NCBI RefSeq assembly: GCF_030409505.1
Contig: NZ_JAUFPZ010000003.1
Span: 1 to 44,832 of the forward strand
DNA length: 44,832 nt
Reading direction: 5' to 3'
From: Zunongwangia endophytica
Lineage (GTDB): Bacteria; Bacteroidota; Bacteroidia; Flavobacteriales; Flavobacteriaceae
Shown: one piece after another, positions 32,374 to 40,175 of the stretch
Position numbering within the stretch: the first letter of the stretch is position 1
Layout: each line of letters starts with the position of its first letter
The notes under the pieces: model-generated
Told to the model about the DNA's origin: nothing
Databases searched by the model: none
What the model saw: only the letters and a program-made list of their open reading frames with translations
Translations under genes and position numbers: made by a program

Positions 32374-33014
32374 AAGTGTTGATTGTAGATGATCACCCGA
32401 TAATTATAGAAGGTTATAAAAGCACGTTGCAATCCTGTAAGCACGAGATTCTCGTGCAGACCGCCAACGATGTGGATACTGCTTTATTACAAGTGCGTAA
32501 TGCCGAACAATTTTTCGATATTATCATATTGGATATTAAAATCCCTGCATCCAAGGATGGTAGAATAATTTCTGGGGAAGATTTGGGGATGAAATTTCGC
32601 GAAATCACACCACATTCTAAGTTGGTTGTGCTTACGATGTTCAATGAGAAATATAGACTTCAGAATATTCTAAAAAGCATAAATCCTGAGGCTTTCATGA
32701 TCAAAAGCGATGTAGGTTCTACAGAACTGTGCGCAGCAATTCTATCGATAAACAACGGTATTCCTTTTTACAGTAAGACGGTACGCGAATTGTTTAGAAG
32801 CCAAATGACACGAGATATTACCTTAGATGAAAACGATAGGAAAATCTTATATTATCTTTCTAAAGGAACCAAAACAAAAAATCTGGTCGATTATATTCCG
32901 CTTTCCTTAGCTGCTATTGAAAAGCGAAAAAGAAATATTAGGAAGCTTTTTGAAATAGAAGAATTAGGGGATAAATTAATTTTGGACAAAGCAGAAGAAT
33001 ATGGTTTTCTTTAA
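32358..33014 (+). CDS. NarL/LuxR-type response regulator, intact
   Basis: This is a 218-residue regulator paired with the kinase just upstream. The receiver domain (about 1-130) has the acidic pair VDDH, the phospho-acceptor Asp in DIIILDIKIP and the conserved Lys in AFMIKSDVG. The C-terminal part (about 150-218) is a helix-turn-helix of the LuxR-like class, though divergent (YLSKGTKTKNLVDYIPLSLA, AIEKRKRNIRKLFE). The reading frame is complete. Its stop codon overlaps the stop codon of the 50-residue gene on the other strand. Targets are unknown; the M57/lipoprotein genes next door are candidates. Confidence 0.9.
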   Translation: MANRLKVLIVDDHPIIIEGYKSTLQSCKHEILVQTANDVDTALLQVRNAEQFFDIIILDIKIPASKDGRIISGEDLGMKFREITPHSKLVVLTMFNEKYRLQNILKSINPEAFMIKSDVGSTELCAAILSINNGIPFYSKTVRELFRSQMTRDITLDENDRKILYYLSKGTKTKNLVDYIPLSLAAIEKRKRNIRKLFEIEELGDKLILDKAEEYGFL

Positions 33015-33163
33015 TCTAAAGAATTTTTAGTAACCCACGTTTTCCAACCAATAATAGCCATTTGTAATTTACTAGCATTAGCCAGGTCTAATTGCTTCTT
33101 AGAATAACTTGGCAGTATTTTTTTATTCAATTTCGCTAATGATGTAAACAGCTTCTTTTTCAT
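33011..33163 (-). CDS. Conserved-looking 50-residue basic protein
   Basis: This is a short intact ORF of 50 residues starting MKKKLFTSLAKLNKKILPSY and ending AIIGWKTWVTKNSLD. It is basic, with a likely amphipathic first half and a hydrophobic C-terminal segment. From memory, Flavobacteriia carry short proteins of this type (a 'KxQLAIIGWRxWVT' ending), sometimes labelled SsrA-binding protein without good reason; this needs a search. The frame is open in a region with few errors. A TATCTTTG box (33188 to 33181 on the minus strand) matches the -7 consensus 17 bp before its ATG. Its stop codon overlaps that of the response regulator by two bases. The function is unknown. Confidence 0.65.
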   Translation of the reverse strand: MKKKLFTSLAKLNKKILPSYSKKQLDLANASKLQMAIIGWKTWVTKNSLD

Positions 33164-33224
33164 TCTTAGTCAGTTTCTATCAAAGATATTAAAATATTGA
33201 TATTCAGTAAAAAAGAAGCTGTTT
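33146..33224. repeat. 15-bp perfect inverted repeat spanning the start of the 50-residue gene
   Basis: AAACAGCTTCTTTTT (33146-33160) and AAAAAGAAGCTGTTT (33210-33224) are perfectly complementary across 49 bp. The left arm covers codons 2-6 of the 50-residue gene; the right arm lies 11 bp past the M56 stop. The spacer holds the TATCTTTG promoter-like box (33181-33188). Confidence 0.75.
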
Positions 33225-33235
33225 TTTTAGAATTT

Positions 33236-35364
33236 TTATTTCTTTTTAGGTTTCTCACTCGTAATCTTGAAATCGTCTTTTTCAGTATCCATTATCATAT
33301 AAAACTCATCAATCGAATCACTACTGGAAGCGCTATACGTCACATTCCAAAAAGAAGCACCTTTATGTCTGGCTTTGATTTTTACATTAGTAAGAATTCC
33401 TGAATCATCACGCTTCAATTTTTTAATATTAATTTCAATATCATAGGTCTCTTGGATAGCTTTGATGATATTCTGAATGGCGGCATCTGTTTCATTAGGA
33501 TGAATAGTATATACGAAAGTTGTTGATTTTTGAGGTAATTTACCTTTAAAGGTTTTAGTGTAAACTTCAATAACACCATTAACTGCACGATCATTTTTAT
33601 ACTTTTCTGAGGCTTTTTTATCTTTCAAAACATTAATAAAAATGATATCATTTGGCTTGATGTTTTCAAGAGTTTTTTGCTCTTCAACTTTTCCGTTAAT
33701 AACCAATAATGGTTTTCCATCAATTAAGTGATTATTTCTTAAGATTATAATATGGCTAGAATCTGCTTGTTTTTGATTTTTTATAATCAGTGAATTATCC
33801 TGAACTTTTGTGGTATAGAGTTTAACACCGTATTTAGAAACTCGGCTTCCGTAAAGAGCCCTAGCTTTCTTACCTTCAAGATAAGTGATGTTTTCTATGT
33901 CATTTTTCTCAATATCATTAAGAAAAGCATTGCTCTTCTGTGGAACTCCATTCAGAATATAAAGAGTATCATTTAAAATATTAGAAGAAGTAGTCGCTAC
34001 TTTACCTTTGCCATTAATCGTACTACGCTCTTTATCTTTCGAACTTTCTTCAACCGTCTTCTCAGTACTTTTTTCTTTATTTAGAGTAATAATAGAAGGT
34101 GTTTTCTTATCTAAGAATTTCAAAAACTTAAGTTGGATTGCTTCCTGTTTTTTATCTATATCTTTTAAATAGGTTTGAAAATCTTCAATAAATTCGGTTT
34201 TAGAAAGTTTAACTACGCCATCTTTTCCTTTTTCACCAAATTGTTTTACTGCAGTTTCGGGTGCTATCACTTGGATAGATTTATAAACTATAGTTTTACC
34301 TTCAAGTTCATCTCTTTTATAATTTTGGTTGTCCAAAATATATAAGGCATTTTCACCTAAATCCTCAAGTGAAATTGATCGTTTTGGTGATTTGTAAGTG
34401 TTATTTTTTTCAGTTTCAGTATAACTTCCAATTCCCGTGATTTCAGGATTATCTACGGTATCAGTATACTGAGATCTATTTCCCTTTGAAGAGTTGAGCA
34501 CTACACTTTCTTTCTTTAAATTGAAACTATAAAGGAATAGGCATAAAAATGGAATTACTAAAATAGTCTTCCACGAGGTGTTTTTCTTTTTCGATTTGTT
34601 AAGCATAATAATACGTTTTTTGATGAATGATTGATAAAACTGATTAGTCATGGCCGGCTGCATACCAACACTTGCCATAACTAGCGCTTTTTGGTATTCT
34701 TTTTTGCTGGCTATTGTAGCTACTGCATCTTGATCGGCTAGAAATTCTAAGTTTTGGACGATAACTTTTTTGTATAACCAGATAAACGGATTAAACCAAA
34801 ATACCACACAGAGTATAGAAATGAAGATCACATCCAAAGAATGCCACTGTCTTGCATGGATTTGCTCATGCTTCAGGATTAATTTTAGGTCTTTTTGTTG
34901 ATGTTTTTTAGGATTGTAAACGATATTATTAAAGAATGAAAAGGGTTTAATATCCTTAGTCGTTCTCACCAATTTTAAATTCTTGTATTTTTTAAGAATC
35001 CAGAATTAATAACCTTCTTTAGGCTGTAGATCTGAAAAGCAAATCGTAAGCTCATTACTGAAACACCAAATAAGTAAACATAAAAACCAATTTGCCACCA
35101 ATCTGTTGGTTCTTCGATTACCGTGTTTTCCTGCTGAAAATCGCCATTCATAACAGTATATGGTATCTCGGTGGACGGCAATTCTATGTATTCTTGCTGA
35201 GTGAGATAAATAAGTGGTAAAACTAAAGAAGTCGCCAAACCTACTAAAAGAAACTTACGGTTTTGCATAAAACTTGTTTCCTGTTTCAGCAAAATAAAGT
35301 AAGCCAAATAGAAAATAGCAATTAAAGCTGAAGATTTTAAAAGATGGAAAATTAATTCTTGCAT
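33236..35364 (-). CDS. M56 (BlaR1-like) membrane metalloprotease with TonB-plug-like repeats, one frameshift
   Basis: This is a sensor protease of about 709 residues. The N-terminal part has hydrophobic helices (IFHLLKSSALIAIFYLAYFI, FLLVGLATSLVLPLIYL). A base is missing from the A-run at about 34990. The catalytic cytoplasmic domain has PFSFFNNIVYN and KHEQIHARQWHSLD, a HEXXH zinc site (34870-34856), then LEFLADQDAVA. After the last helix (TILVIPFLCLFLYSF) the protein is extracellular: three repeats (about 34351-34193, 33967-33803 and 33721-33554) resemble the plug of SusC proteins, with LYILNGVP, ITYLEGKKARALYGSR and LLVINGKVE, INVLKDKKASEKY, NGVIEVYTK. A final domain follows. It is the last gene of the blaI operon. 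By analogy with BlaR1 it would cleave BlaI on sensing a signal. Confidence 0.85.
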
Positions 35365-35381
35365 GCTTACTGGTTTATATT

Positions 35382-35840
35382 TTATTTATCTTCTGTCTTG
35401 TAAATACCGGCGTTAAGATCTTTTGATAATTCAAATCGAAAATTGCTGCTGGTTCTTAAAATAATTTTCTGATTCTTAAAGCTTAAAAGGTTAGGGCGTT
35501 TGTCTTTATAAGCCTGATTTTCTAAAGTAGCACCAATTTTAAAATTAGTCTCATCGGGAAATTTTCTACTAATAGTATAGCTATCTAATTGACCATTAAG
35601 ATAAGAGATTTCTGAGATCTTTATAATAACCGAGTCTCTATAAAATTGGTTAAATAATTTTACCCGGTTTTGCAGCTCTTTTTTACTAATATCATTTTCA
35701 AAATAGAAAGAATATTGGGACGATTGTTCCATAGTTTCGATTTCATCGACATTGCAACTGTAAAACATTATGCTAAGAAGAGGAAGCAGAAAACTTAGTT
35801 TTAGAGATCGTAATCTAGCGAATGTATGTTGATTAATCAT
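35382..35840 (-). CDS. Lipoprotein of unknown function in the blaI operon
   Basis: This is an intact 152-residue ORF. The signal peptide (LRSLKLSFLLPLLSIMFYSC) ends in a lipobox, about residue 29. The mature part is a mixed alpha/beta sequence: YSFYFENDISKKELQNRVKL, FNQFYRDSVIIKISEISYLN, and a last part rich in beta-forming residues (LSFKNQKIILRTSSNFRFEL). I do not recognise a family. Its ATG overlaps the stop of the gene before it (ATGA, 35837-35840) and the M56 gene begins 17 bp after its stop, so translation is coupled within the operon. A periplasmic partner of the M56 sensor is a reasonable guess, no more. Confidence 0.7.
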   Translation of the reverse strand: MINQHTFARLRSLKLSFLLPLLSIMFYSCNVDEIETMEQSSQYSFYFENDISKKELQNRVKLFNQFYRDSVIIKISEISYLNGQLDSYTISRKFPDETNFKIGATLENQAYKDKRPNLLSFKNQKIILRTSSNFRFELSKDLNAGIYKTEDK

Positions 35841-36196
35841 GATAGTTCGGTTTCTTGATTGATGAGTAATAAAACTGGAAATTCTAACGTCTTAAATGGC
35901 TTAGAAAATAATTGATATTGGTGATTTTTGATTTTCTTTTCTGCAACTTTAATTTTTGATTTCAGGATGAAGAAATGCTTGATCTTTTTTATTTCTGAAA
36001 TGATTTCTGCAGAAGCAATAAGCCACTTCAACTGAAATAGCTTAACACAGCATCGTATTAGAAACCCAAAACTTATAATAGATATTGATAAAAGAAATTC
36101 AGTATAATTTATAGAATTTTTGAGAAGCAGTTCATATCTGGCAAAAAATAACGCCAGGATTAGAAAATGTTTCAATATGTAAATCCAAAATTGCAC
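35837..36196 (-). CDS. Small membrane protein of unknown function in the blaI operon
   Basis: This is an intact 119-residue ORF starting with GTG at 36196, four bases after the blaI stop. It has two hydrophobic segments (FWIYILKHFLILALFFARYE and YTEFLLSISIISFGFLIRCC) followed by a basic cytoplasmic tail (KLFQLKWLIASAEIISEIKK). The second helix and the 'KLFQLKWLI' stretch loosely resemble the early part of M56 proteins (compare QIYSLKKVI in the M56 protein downstream), so it may be a shortened M56 relative without the zinc site. That similarity is by eye and weak. Tight spacing on both sides supports a real gene in the operon. Confidence 0.55.
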   Translation of the reverse strand: MQFWIYILKHFLILALFFARYELLLKNSINYTEFLLSISIISFGFLIRCCVKLFQLKWLIASAEIISEIKKIKHFFILKSKIKVAEKKIKNHQYQLFSKPFKTLEFPVLLLINQETELS

Positions 36197-36199
36197 GTT

Positions 36200-36564
36200 T
36201 TATTGCTTCTCTTTATTTTCAATAATTTCTAGAATTTCTCTCAATTCTTCAGCACTAATTTTTTCTTCTTTAGCAAAAAAGGAAACCATGCTTTTATAAC
36301 TATTGTCAAAAAAACGTTTAGTAGCGATATTCATAAACTGTTTCCTATACGCTTCTTTGGTAATAATTGGATAATATTGATGCGTTTTACCGTAGGCTTT
36401 ATAAGAAACATATTTTTTTTCTTCAAGATTCTTACGATGGTAGAAACCGTATTATAATGAAGTTTTTGTTCTTTAATATGCGGGATAATTTCTTTAACGA
36501 AAGCTTCCTCGAGCTTCCATATAATCCGCATAATTTCTTCTTCTTTATTCGTTAACTTTTCCAT
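36200..36564 (-). CDS. blaI: BlaI/MecI-family transcriptional repressor, one frameshift
   Basis: This is a winged-helix repressor of about 121 residues. It starts MEKLTNKEEEIMRIIWKLEE, followed by the recognition region KLHYNTVSTIVRILKKK. One base is missing near 36415; the next frame continues KYVSYKAYGKTHQYYPIITK, then the dimerisation part (YKSMVSFFAKEEKISAEELR) to the stop at 36200. Length and order match BlaI/MecI. Such repressors bind palindromes as dimers and are cut by an M56 protease, here encoded three genes on. A 14-bp palindrome over its own promoter (36613-36626) suggests self-repression. The symbol is given for the family; no beta-lactamase is present in the window. Confidence 0.85.
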
Positions 36565-36594
36565 GTCGATGTCTATCTTCAGATATGTAGATGA

Positions 36595-36626
36595 TAAATA
36601 TAACGAAAAAAATAGTTTTCAAACTA
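36595..36626 (-). promoter_or_regulatory. Promoter and palindromic operator of the blaI operon
   Basis: The 14-bp palindrome TAGTTTTCAAACTA (36613-36626) is followed on the minus strand by exactly 10 bases and then TATATTTA (36602 to 36595), a near match to TAnnTTTG. The palindrome contains a TTTG at -33 spacing (17 bp). The ATG is 30 bp beyond the -7 box. The same arrangement occurs at 37642-37673. Confidence 0.6.
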
Positions 36627-36643
36627 AAAAAGTAGTAATTATT

Positions 36644-37637
36644 TTAAAGCGCGTAATTTAGTGGTAAGGATAAGGACATTCTCGCCTGTCCCATTGCGCC
36701 AGAAATATTGAAAGCTCGAGTAGGAGTGAAGTTTCCAAATTTGTCAATATAAAACGGACTTTTATATATAAGACCAGATTGCTGGTTTTTATGCAGTATG
36801 CTAATCGTGTCTTTTGTCATTGCCACTTTTGTAAATTGATCTGCCTGCTGAATATCGAAATACTTATATGTGGTACTTCAAATCTCTCGTAGAAAATTCT
36901 AAAATCATCTTGAGCAAGGTTTCTCTTTGATAGGGAGCGCATAAACTGAAGCAAGGATCCTTCAAAAGCTTCCTCACGATTTTTTAAATGGCGTCTTCTT
37001 GGTTTCTCATTTTGTTCTTTATAAAAGCTGCTTCCTTCATAAAAGGTGTATTCAATCAAATAAAGACCAGAACTTCCTGTACTAAATTTGATAGTAAAAT
37101 CTATAAGCTCATATTCTATAAAATAGCCCAGATGATTATTTTTAATTATTAGCGGTTCTTTCGCATACGCAATGAGTTCGTTTTGTGAAGGGGTATATTA
37201 AGTTTAATCGCATCTTCATTCAATATTTTACATTTTAACGCAGCAGTTGTATGCCCCAAAAATTCTCTGCGGAAGTAATTAAGTTTTCTTTTGCGAGACC
37301 AGGGATCGGTTTCCAGGACTACCGTGCCCAGCTCATCCATACTTTCTTCAAGAAAAACAATTGGATAATTTTTATCCTTGAAAACTGAAATATTAGGTAC
37401 TGTCCTTGTTTTAAATCCGATGGATCTAAAAATTAATGGTGAAATGTTAGAAGATGAATTCTCGATTTTGAAGTAACCTTTCGTATTGCTAACAGTACCA
37501 AGACTGGTACCGTCAAAATAAATTGAAACCGACTGAACAGCTGTTGAATCTTTTGCATTTAGAACTCTTCCAGTATACACTTCCTGAGCCTGAATATGAA
37601 ATGAAAATAAAATAGCTAAGAGTAAAAGTCGTTTCAT
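36644..37637 (-). CDS. Carboxypeptidase-regulatory-like domain protein, secreted, frameshifted
   Basis: This is a secreted protein of about 331 residues. Signal peptide: MKRLLLLAILFSFHIQAQ. Residues about 19-95 form a carboxypeptidase-D regulatory-like beta domain (YTGRVLNAKDSTAVQSVSIY, GTSLGTVSNTKGYFKIEN). The remainder (GTVVLETDPWSRKRKLNYFR, REFLGHTTAALKCKILNEDA, FYERFEVPHISISIFSRQI, GLIYKSPFYIDKFGNFTPTR) matches no enzyme I know. Breaks lie at about 37155, 37065 and 36822. Proteins with this layout are common in Bacteroidota and are thought to act at the cell envelope. It has the same operator as blaI, 80 bp downstream, so the two are probably co-regulated. Confidence 0.7.
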
Positions 37638-37641
37638 AAAT

Positions 37642-37673
37642 TAAATATAACGGTTTTTTTAGTTTTTAAACTA
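37642..37673 (-). promoter_or_regulatory. Promoter and palindromic operator, twin of the blaI site
   Basis: TAGTTTTTAAACTA (37660-37673) differs from the blaI palindrome at one base. It is followed on the minus strand by exactly 10 bases and the identical TATATTTA (37649 to 37642). A partial second copy, TAGTTTTTAA, lies at 37680-37689. The -7 box ends only 4 bp before the ATG, which implies a nearly leaderless message. Confidence 0.6.
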
Positions 37674-37749
37674 TATGTGTAGTTTTTAATTCAGTATTTC
37701 ATTAATAGAATAGCTTTAAAGTTTAAGTTATATTAGCACAAAAAAGTGT

Positions 37750-38696
37750 ATGGATATTGTTTACATACTAATTGGTTTAGTGTTATTAGTGGTAGGTGGT
37801 GAGTTTTTAGTAAGATCATCTGTCGCTCTTTCTTTTAAGATGAATATCTCTCGTATGGTCATTGGGCTAACGGTAGTTTCTTTTGCGACATCAGCACCAG
37901 AATTATTAGTGAGCTTGCAGGCAGCGATGGAAGGATTTTCAGATATTTCTTTAGGGAATATTATCGGCTCTAATATTGCTAATATTGGTTTGGTTTTAGG
38001 GATCACAGCGCTTATTTCTCCCATTGCGGTAGATAGTGACTTCTATAAGTTTAATTGGCCGGTGATGATGATCTTTTCATTTGCATTATTTTTCTTCTTA
38101 CTTAATGGGGAAATATAGACCGGTTAGAAGGTGGAGCTTTAGTACTTGGACTACTAATTTATCTACTTTTCTTGATTATTCGTAGTAGAAAGGTAAAGGA
38201 AAATGTAGTAGAAGAGGTAGATGAAAGCCTAGAAGGCACTTCCTGGTTTAAGATTATTATCTGGTTAGTAATTGGCGGAGCGGCCTTGTATGGAGGATCA
38301 GAATTATTAGTAGATGGATCGGTTGCGTTGGCGAGAGACTTAGGCGTTAGTGAAAGAATTATTTCTGTAACAATGATCGCTATAGGTACCAGTATTCCCG
38401 AGCTTGCTGCATCGGTAATAGCAGCCTTAAAGAAAGAGAAAGCCCTATCTTTTGGTAATTTGATAGGTTCCAATATTTTTAATATAGCTTCAGTATTAGG
38501 TATAACTGCTTTAATTAAACCGATCGTGATGCAATCTCAGGAAGTTTTGAGCAATGATATTTATTGGATGATTGCCTTTTCTTTCATACTAGTTCCCATG
38601 GCTTTTATTCCGAAGAAATTTCTATTTGGAAGAGTTAAAGGCCTAGTTATTCTAACCGGATATTCGGTATTTCTTTATATCACTATTTTTAGGTAA
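37750..38696 (+). CDS. Na+/Ca2+ exchanger-family antiporter, one frameshift
   Basis: This is an inner-membrane cation antiporter of about 315 residues with about ten helices in two homologous halves. Both halves carry the alpha-repeat signature: FATSAPELLVS with GNIIGSNIANIG in the first, and GTSIPELAASVIAAL with GNLIGSNIFNIASVLG in the second. The acidic residues in these repeats bind the cation. A short acidic loop (ENVVEEVDESLEG) lies between the halves. One base is missing at about 38115 (after FFFLLNGEI). The family exchanges Ca2+ for Na+ or H+, keeping cytoplasmic calcium low. It stands alone, divergent from the carboxypeptidase-like gene. Confidence 0.9.
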
Positions 38697-38749
38697 CAGC
38701 TTTTGATAATAGAAAATAGAGCATGAGACGCCATAAATTAGTCGTCTGA

Positions 38750-38778
38750 ATCACCAATCTTGATTCTTATTTGGTGAT
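38750..38778 (+). terminator. Hairpin after the exchanger gene
   Basis: ATCACCAA (38750-38757) pairs perfectly with TTGGTGAT (38771-38778) around a 13-nt loop, 54 bp past the exchanger stop. There is no clear T-run, so termination is uncertain. Confidence 0.4.
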
Positions 38779-38873
38779 CTGATTGCAGATTTTAGTACTT
38801 CTGTTTCAATTTTTGGCCTTTATTGAAAAATTGTTTCAAACAGCCTAATTTCAGTATTTAATAAAATTAGTGC

Positions 38874-38904
38874 AATAAAAAAGGCGTTTCTGAAAGAAAC
38901 GCCT
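38874..38904 (-). terminator. Terminator of the glutamine synthetase II gene
   Basis: AGGCGTTTC (38882-38890) and GAAACGCCT (38896-38904) form a 9-bp stem with a 5-nt loop. Read on the minus strand it is followed by TTTTTTATT and lies 38 bp after the gene's stop. Confidence 0.85.
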
Positions 38905-38941
38905 AATCTAAGATTATTACAATCTAGCCTAAATCTGTTAT

Positions 38942-39950
38942 TTATTCTGCATTTTTAACCGTCTTAATAATACGGCTTGCAATTTTATAAGGATCACCAT
39001 TAGAAGATGGCCTTCTATCTTCTAACCATCCTTTCCATCCGCGCTCTACAGTTGCGATTGGAATACGGATTGATGCTCCACGATCAGAAATTCCGTAGCT
39101 AAAGTCGTGGATAGAAGCAGTTTCGTGCTTACCAGTTAAACGCATGTGGTTATCTGCACCGTAAACGTCGATGTGTTCTTTTACAACTGGACGGAAAGCT
39201 TCACAAATTTTCTCGTAAGTTTCACGGTTTCCAGCATTTCTTAAAGTTGAGTTAGAGAAGTTGGCGTGCATACCACTACCATTCCAATCTAAATCGCCTA
39301 ATGGTTTTGGATGAAGATCAATTGCAATTCCGTATTGCTCACCTATTCTTTCTAACAAATATCTTGCAACCCAAATCTCGTCACCAAGCTGCAGCTCCTT
39401 TAGCGAAAATTTGATATTCCCACTGTCCGGCAGCAACCTCACCATTAATACCTTCTACGTTTAATCCAGCTTCAAGGCAAACATCTAAATGCTCCTCAAC
39501 GATAGATCTACCATAGGCATTGTTTGCACCTACAGAACAGTAATAAGGTCCTTGTGGTCGTGGATATCCATTAGCTGGGAAACCTAAAGGTTTACCTGTT
39601 TCAGTATCAATAAGGAAGTATTCTTGTTCAAATCCAAACCAGAAATCATCATCCTCATCGTCTATAGTAGCTCTTCCATTAGTTTCGTGAGGTGTACTAT
39701 CTGAATTAAGTACTTCGCACATTACTAAGAATCCATTTTTACGTTGTGGATCTGGACATATAAATACTGGCTTTAATAAACAGTCAGAAGCATTTCCTTC
39801 AGCTTGTCCTGTAGAAGAACCATCAAAAGACCATACCTCACAATCTTCTAACTTTCCTGAAAAATCAGTTACTACTTTTGTTTTACCACGTAACTTCTGA
39901 GTTGGCTTACTACCATCAAGCCATATATACTCCAACTTTGATTTGGTCAT
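38942..39950 (-). CDS. Glutamine synthetase, eukaryote-like type II, one frameshift
   Basis: This enzyme joins ammonia to glutamate using ATP. At about 336 residues it matches the short GSII type rather than bacterial GSI (about 470). Motifs are IWLDGSKPTQKLRGKTKV, WSFDGSSTGQAEGNASDC in the N-terminal beta-grasp part, FGFEQEYFLID with metal ligands, GPYYCSVGANNAYGR, and in the second half DWNGSGMHANFSNSTLRNAG, NHMRLTGKHETAS and SIRIPIATV. The two frames overlap at 39381-39445; one base is missing in the AAAAGDEIW stretch near 39395. It is divergent from the GSIII gene, and the 225-bp gap holds a strong palindrome. Confidence 0.93.
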
Positions 39951-40068
39951 AATCTAATTCGTTTTTTTATAAAATTGAACGTCTAAGGTTAACAAAAATA
40001 TAATTTTTTTGAATAAAATGTATATTTTTTTAGGGTGCATTTATTGAGAATTTTCAATTTGTAAATAA

Positions 40069-40091
40069 TACCCCCTAATTTTTAGGGGGTA
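40069..40091. promoter_or_regulatory. 10-bp perfect palindrome between the two glutamine synthetase genes
   Basis: TACCCCCTAA (40069-40078) and TTAGGGGGTA (40082-40091) are separated by three T. It is by far the most GC-rich element in this AT-rich gap. It lies 85 bp before the GSIII start and 119 bp before the GSII start, so a regulator could control both. A TTTTTTAGGG half-copy is at about 40025-40035. Confidence 0.5.
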
Positions 40092-40134
40092 AACATTATT
40101 TAATGTTTTTCAAGGTGTTGTAGTGAGAAATATT

Positions 40135-40142
40135 TAAATTTG
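40135..40142 (+). promoter_or_regulatory. Candidate -7 box of the GSIII gene
   Basis: TAAATTTG fits TAnnTTTG and lies 33 bp before the ATG. The nearest TTG (40118-40120) is 14 bp upstream, shorter than usual, so this is tentative. Confidence 0.3.
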
Positions 40143-40175
40143 ATCGTAATATTTTATTAATCATAATAGCTTAAC

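Noticed and set aside
36200..37637. Beta-lactam resistance locus
   Set aside because: BlaI and an M56 protease are present, but no beta-lactamase or penicillin-binding gene and no penicillin-sensor domain on the M56 protein.
38159..38473. 104-residue minus-strand frame inside the exchanger gene
   Set aside because: The plus strand has the full exchanger signatures; this is a reverse shadow, as is the one at 37761-38024.
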